64,000 nt of DNA, taken from Clostridiaceae bacterium (GTDB taxonomy: Bacteria > Bacillota > Clostridia > Saccharofermentanales > DTU023). The notes under the pieces are model-generated. The model had not been told where the DNA came from. It saw only the letters and a list, made by a program, of their open reading frames with translations, and made no database searches. This document shows positions 60,132 through 64,000 of this stretch, piece after piece. The stretch is from contig DUOO01000031.1 in NCBI GenBank assembly GCA_012838795.1, positions 1 through 64,000 on the forward strand, given 5' to 3'. A program made the position numbers and the translations under genes. Each line of letters starts with the position of its first letter. The first letter of the stretch is position 1.

Positions 60132-63100
60132 CAGCATTTTCACAAATCTTCTGAAAAATTCCGAATCTTGTTTTCTCGGTCGATTAATAATCTCAGAAGC
60201 AATAAATTCAGGATGAGAAATTCTACCTAAGATTTTGCCGTCCGGGCTGGTCATAGCTTCAATATAATCCTGATTATCGGTTTTGAACTTAGTTAAAATT
60301 AAATTATGTTCGATGCAATAATCCCACAAAGACGGAGGCATATTCAAATTCCAATAATCTGCAATAATCGGTGATTCAAAAATTATATTTTCTTTCTCAA
60401 ACCAATTACCGGTGTTACTAATTACTTCCAACTCAAGCAGCCTATTATTTCCGAAATATTCTTGATGAGACGCAAAATAACCTTGTTTGTCACCCCATTC
60501 TCTATACCTGCCGTAAGGTAGTAAGCCACAGGCAATCAATGCTTGAAAACCGTTGCCGATACCTAGTATTCTTCCGTCTCCGGCTAATAATTCATTGATT
60601 GATTTTTTGACCGCATCTTGTTCTAAAATCAAGCCGAGAAATTTGGCCACTCCATCGGGCTGATCCCCGAGATCATAACCGCCCGGCAATACTAAAGCAT
60701 CTGCACTGTTAATTTTATCCGCAAAAATTCTGATTGATTGCTTAGTCCATTCTTCTCTACCGGAGCTGAAAATCAAGCATTCTACTTCTGCTCCGGCATC
60801 CGATAAAACTTGCTGCAAACGGTCAATACCGATTGAACTTTCAAATACCGGAAGTAAAACTTTCGGCTTATTTACCTTTTTGCGCAACTTCTTTTGAACC
60901 GATTGCTCAAGGCCAGTTACAAATTGCGAATTATTATTCTCCGGATTTATCTGATTATTTGTCGCTTCACTGAACATATTTGCATATCTATTCTCTACCG
61001 GATAAATTTTAGATAATCCGGTTTCATACAAATGATTCAATTTTGCCAAATCCAATTCTGTATTACGACGCTTGATTACTCTTTTTTCAGTTGTCCGCCC
61101 AAGATAAGTCAGACTTGGTTTTTCGCGCAATATATCGGCATTGTCCTGATTAACAAAAATAATCAGTCTGCCAAAATTATTCTGCAGAAGGTCTCGATTT
61201 AATAACTTGGACTCGAATTCAAAGCCTAAACCTTCACCTAAACAAGCCTTGGTTATATCCGAAACCGAATCATGCTCACTAATTAAAGCATGTCTGATTT
61301 GACCTTGATTGAGCATACGATGGAGTAATGATAAAACAGATTTCATTTTTGTTTTGCTGATCTTTTCATATGGATTATTGATCGCATCTACCAGATAAGC
61401 TTGCAGATCCGGTTCAGATAATGTTGCAGTTGCAAATCTGTTTTTATTTTTCGTGTTCAATGTAAAACCAATCACTATCGGCAAATCCTCACCGGCATTG
61501 GTTATTGATTCTGTTACGGAATCAACTTCGTTTTCATCGAATGAAATATATTCTGTTTGCAGTTTAATTATAGGTAAATCAAAATCTTTTTTAGCCTGAT
61601 AAGCTCCTAGAATTGCACTGTAATAATTACCCCATGCTCGATTTTGCTGTGGTTTATGAATTCCTATAAAAAGATGAATTCTTGCAGTTTTCGGGTTGCC
61701 GCCCATAGCGATATTTTTAAGATAAGAACTCAAAACCGCCTGATAAGCACCATGATATGGGCTTTGGCTAATTATTTCCGGATAATAGCTGTGTGTAGTC
61801 AGCAAAAATAATTTTGACCGTTCAGACTTTAGTTGCACAACTTTATTAATTATATCTCGATTCAAATCAATTTGAGCTATCATTCCCTGTTCCGGAGATT
61901 TTTCGAATTTGCCTCCTAATTGAGCCAAAATATTATTTCCTCCAATAAAAGACGAAAAATTATTAATTAATCCTCTTTGGACAACAACGTTCATGCTTTC
62001 GATTTTTTCAGTTAAAAATTGAGGAAAAGATTTTTTTGATTCTTTATTCTCAAATTTACCTAATTCAATAATCGGATTTACCGTCATACTTTGATTTGTA
62101 AAGCTGAATAATGATTTATCTAAGTCGATAATCGTTTGTCCCCGGAAATGAACCTTAATCTTATCAGTTGAGATTATCTTGCCGATTACTGTAGCTTCAA
62201 GTCCATTAGCTTGAGCAAGACTGATAAATTTGTGGCGATACTCAACGCCGACAATTACTAACACACGATCATCGGTTTTTGAAAAAGCTATATCCATACC
62301 GGTAAGACCGCCTTGAGCCAATGGCATTACATCTAAATTCAACATAATACCTCGTTCAAGTTTTGCAGCTGCCACAACCAAGCCGTCATGATCTAAAACA
62401 GACGTTTGCTTCAACATGGCTTGTGTCCGATAATCAATTAAGAATCTTTGTAAAATCTTGTTTTGCTCAGCATCCGATCCCCTATTATTTTCCTCCAAGT
62501 CTGTACGTGCACCTAAGATAATGGCTATATCATTCGGAATAAGCTCTTGGTTTTGAACCGGTATTACCGATTTATACGATAAAAGACCGGAAATTTCATA
62601 TCCTTGTCCAAAGGTATCGGAATAATATTCCTTGACATAACTTATCGGTAAATTGGACTTTTTCGCATATAAAGAAACTTGCTTTGTTTGTTCCCGCAGC
62701 GTTTTAATTTTTTTTGAATAATATAAATTATCTGCTTGCTGTTTTGAACTTCTTGGTGTTTTTACCGGTTTTTTTAACGGAGAATGGATACTCAATCGCA
62801 TTGCCTGAATCGGTTTTGTACCTTGTATCATGCTTGATTTAATCAATCCGGCAAAAGTGTTCACTTTATAAGTTTTTGTTTGATCTGATATAATATCTAT
62901 TTGCAAATCAAATTTCCAATCTGAATTATCAACAGAACCGCAATTTGCAATTTGTTCCAGATATTCAGAAAAATTCATATTGCCCATATCTTCTATAAAT
63001 TGAGCATGACTTGCTGCAATTCCCGGATCAATATTTTCTGCAAGAGATACTTTGCCCAAATCTATTTTATTTATCTTGTTCTGAGAAGACCGGATGCGAT

Positions 63101-63797
63101 CCAATAATAAGAGTTCACTTTCCAACGGATTGCGATTTTCTTTTTTAAATTCAGCTTGGATGTCTTCTAATTCGACCGGAGCAATTATTAAATCATATTT
63201 TTCTTTGAGCTTGGTTAATTCTTCGGTTGATAATTCTACAAAATCGGCAATTTCTGCAACCTCATCAGGTTGATCAAATTCAATCATTAAATCATTAGTC
63301 AATCTTAACTTTGAAATACTCAAATTAGTTTGATCAACTAACAATTCTTGAATTATCATTTTTTCAGCATCAGATACCGGTTGCGAAAACACTAAGATTT
63401 CCGAACTGCGGACAAACAAGTCACGATACGGATAATAAAACTTTAATAAGCGTAAGCTACTCGCTGCTTTCAAATCATATTTTTGGTGAATCGGAGTTAA
63501 AGGCAAAATATATTCCTGATCAAATAATTCAGTCGGATCTATAAGATAATCCAATCCCAGGGTTGAAAACACTTGATAATTAACTCGCCAAACTTCTTCT
63601 ATACTTAAACCATGTATTTCAAAGCGAGAAAAACGCCGCATTCCTGCCGCAGCTTTTATACTGAAATTCGCATATAGTTCTTTCTTGATTGATTGTAAAC
63701 GTACATCATGGATCGGTTCACGTTCAATAAATATTGCAGAAAAATTTTCACCCTCAATTTTGGTCGATCTCTGTTGATTCAAAGGCATACTCTGCAC
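60114..63797 (-). CDS. purL: Phosphoribosylformylglycinamidine synthase, clostridial single-chain type, with altered glutaminase nucleophile
   Basis: A protein of about 1,227 residues combining the PurS-like, PurL-like and PurQ-like parts. The synthase region has LAQGGLTGMDIAFSKTDDRV and SPEQGMIAQIDLNRDII. The C-terminal glutaminase domain begins near residue 960 (VLLPVFESSIGIDRLQQVL) and has ALVLPGGYDLGDQPDG and HPEF (His, Glu). The nucleophile loop, normally GICNG, reads GIGNGFQALIACGLLPYG: Cys to Gly at residue 1081 (codon GGC at 60555-60557). The start is uncertain: the GTG at 63797 or ATG at 63788 overlaps the previous gene, and family alignment would fit a start nearer FSAIFIERE, where GAGGGTG is nearby. 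Confidence 0.88.
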   Translation of the reverse strand: MQSMPLNQQRSTKIEGENFSAIFIEREPIHDVRLQSIKKELYANFSIKAAAGMRRFSRFEIHGLSIEEVWRVNYQVFSTLGLDYLIDPTELFDQEYILPLTPIHQKYDLKAASSLRLLKFYYPYRDLFVRSSEILVFSQPVSDAEKMIIQELLVDQTNLSISKLRLTNDLMIEFDQPDEVAEIADFVELSTEELTKLKEKYDLIIAPVELEDIQAEFKKENRNPLESELLLLDRIRSSQNKINKIDLGKVSLAENIDPGIAASHAQFIEDMGNMNFSEYLEQIANCGSVDNSDWKFDLQIDIISDQTKTYKVNTFAGLIKSSMIQGTKPIQAMRLSIHSPLKKPVKTPRSSKQQADNLYYSKKIKTLREQTKQVSLYAKKSNLPISYVKEYYSDTFGQGYEISGLLSYKSVIPVQNQELIPNDIAIILGARTDLEENNRGSDAEQNKILQRFLIDYRTQAMLKQTSVLDHDGLVVAAAKLERGIMLNLDVMPLAQGGLTGMDIAFSKTDDRVLVIVGVEYRHKFISLAQANGLEATVIGKIISTDKIKVHFRGQTIIDLDKSLFSFTNQSMTVNPIIELGKFENKESKKSFPQFLTEKIESMNVVVQRGLINNFSSFIGGNNILAQLGGKFEKSPEQGMIAQIDLNRDIINKVVQLKSERSKLFLLTTHSYYPEIISQSPYHGAYQAVLSSYLKNIAMGGNPKTARIHLFIGIHKPQQNRAWGNYYSAILGAYQAKKDFDLPIIKLQTEYISFDENEVDSVTESITNAGEDLPIVIGFTLNTKNKNRFATATLSEPDLQAYLVDAINNPYEKISKTKMKSVLSLLHRMLNQGQIRHALISEHDSVSDITKACLGEGLGFEFESKLLNRDLLQNNFGRLIIFVNQDNADILREKPSLTYLGRTTEKRVIKRRNTELDLAKLNHLYETGLSKIYPVENRYANMFSEATNNQINPENNNSQFVTGLEQSVQKKLRKKVNKPKVLLPVFESSIGIDRLQQVLSDAGAEVECLIFSSGREEWTKQSIRIFADKINSADALVLPGGYDLGDQPDGVAKFLGLILEQDAVKKSINELLAGDGRILGIGNGFQALIACGLLPYGRYREWGDKQGYFASHQEYFGNNRLLELEVISNTGNWFEKENIIFESPIIADYWNLNMPPSLWDYCIEHNLILTKFKTDNQDYIEAMTSPDGKILGRISHPEFIASEIINRPRKQDSEFFRRFVKMLTKPII

Positions 63798-63999
63798 TCA
63801 ATTCTAAAAACTCAATAAATTCCGTACCCTTTAAACTTCCCTGACCTAACTTGGCCAATTTCAACAAATAATCTATCAGATCTAGCGCCTGATCTTGATT
63901 TAGTTTTTTCAAACGCTCTAAGAGCGGCTGATCCGTATTCACAATCAAGGAAGGTTTATTTTCCTCTTTGTCCAGCATTTGTTGCATGGATTCCAGCAT
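63754..63999 (-). CDS. Small helical protein of unknown function (possibly cut by window edge)
   Basis: 81 residues from an ATG at 63999, one base from the window edge, so the true start may lie outside. The sequence is predicted to be helical, with LLERLKKLNQDQALDLIDYLL and LLKLAKLGQ. I do not recognise a family. It overlaps the start region of the FGAM synthase gene by up to 43 bases, so the two are transcribed together. Confidence 0.45.
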   Translation of the reverse strand: MLESMQQMLDKEENKPSLIVNTDQPLLERLKKLNQDQALDLIDYLLKLAKLGQGSLKGTEFIEFLELSAEYAFESTEIDQN

Positions 64000-64000
64000 T

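Overview
The window comes from a low-GC, AT-rich Gram-positive anaerobe of the class Clostridia. The evidence is strong GGAGG-type ribosome sites, an rnfCDGEAB operon, a SigI/RsgI pair, a clostridial-type single-chain FGAM synthase, a NadD-YqeK fusion and a ComEA competence protein. I cannot name the genus. No rRNA, complete IS element or CRISPR array is visible.

Layout. (1) 1-13.1 kb is accessory and decaying. It holds the 5' end of a type I restriction-modification hsdM gene running off the left edge, an AlbA_2-type regulator with matching palindromes before it and before hsdM, a wrecked second copy of that regulator-hsdM pair, a HigBA-like toxin-antitoxin operon with a third gene, several membrane proteins, a 26-residue-repeat protein, a flavodoxin, a serpin relic, an MFS transporter plus GH2 glycosidase pair, and a truncated acetyltransferase-like relic. 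(2) 13.2-13.9 kb has a His-Gln-Lys tRNA operon on the minus strand, then two and a bit copies of an 82-bp GC-richer tandem repeat. (3) 14.0-19.2 kb is the complete rnf operon (ferredoxin:NAD+ oxidoreductase ion pump), closed by a strong hairpin. (4) 19.3-31.0 kb is housekeeping, nearly all on the minus strand: polyphosphate:AMP phosphotransferase, an alkyltransferase fusion, folA/thyA, comEA, nadD-yqeK/rsfS, purH, prfB, rdgB. (5) 31.1-33.0 kb carries sigI-rsgI. (6) 33.0-42.4 kb holds a catalytically dead M3 peptidase homologue, argS, a nucleotidyltransferase, ppk1, a Ppx/GppA-HD protein and pfkA. (7) 42.6-54.2 kb has a NYN-LOTUS protein, a zinc ABC transporter with its Fur-family regulator and operator boxes, an MMPL/heptad-repeat export pair with a TetR regulator, a PP2C phosphatase and smpB. 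(8) 54.4-64 kb has tsaD, an alpha/beta-hydrolase-fold protein, dut, zapA, rsmA, a 3D-domain wall protein and the FGAM synthase.

Functional themes. The Rnf pump fits fermentative energy conservation. Ppk1, Pap (PPK2) and a Ppx/GppA homologue form a nearly full polyphosphate cycle, with pfkA alongside. SigI/RsgI is a membrane signalling pair whose outer sensor here is an unusual Asp/Tyr repeat rather than a recognised carbohydrate-binding domain. Several members of well-known enzyme families lack catalytic residues: Cys to Gly in the FGAM synthase glutaminase, all of HExxH in the M3 homologue, and Ser to Gly in the alpha/beta hydrolase. The strongest leads are the FGAM synthase substitution, the SigI/RsgI sensor, the dead M3 protein, the PP2C gene that seems to start at ATT, and the shared palindromes of the hsdM/AlbA_2 module.
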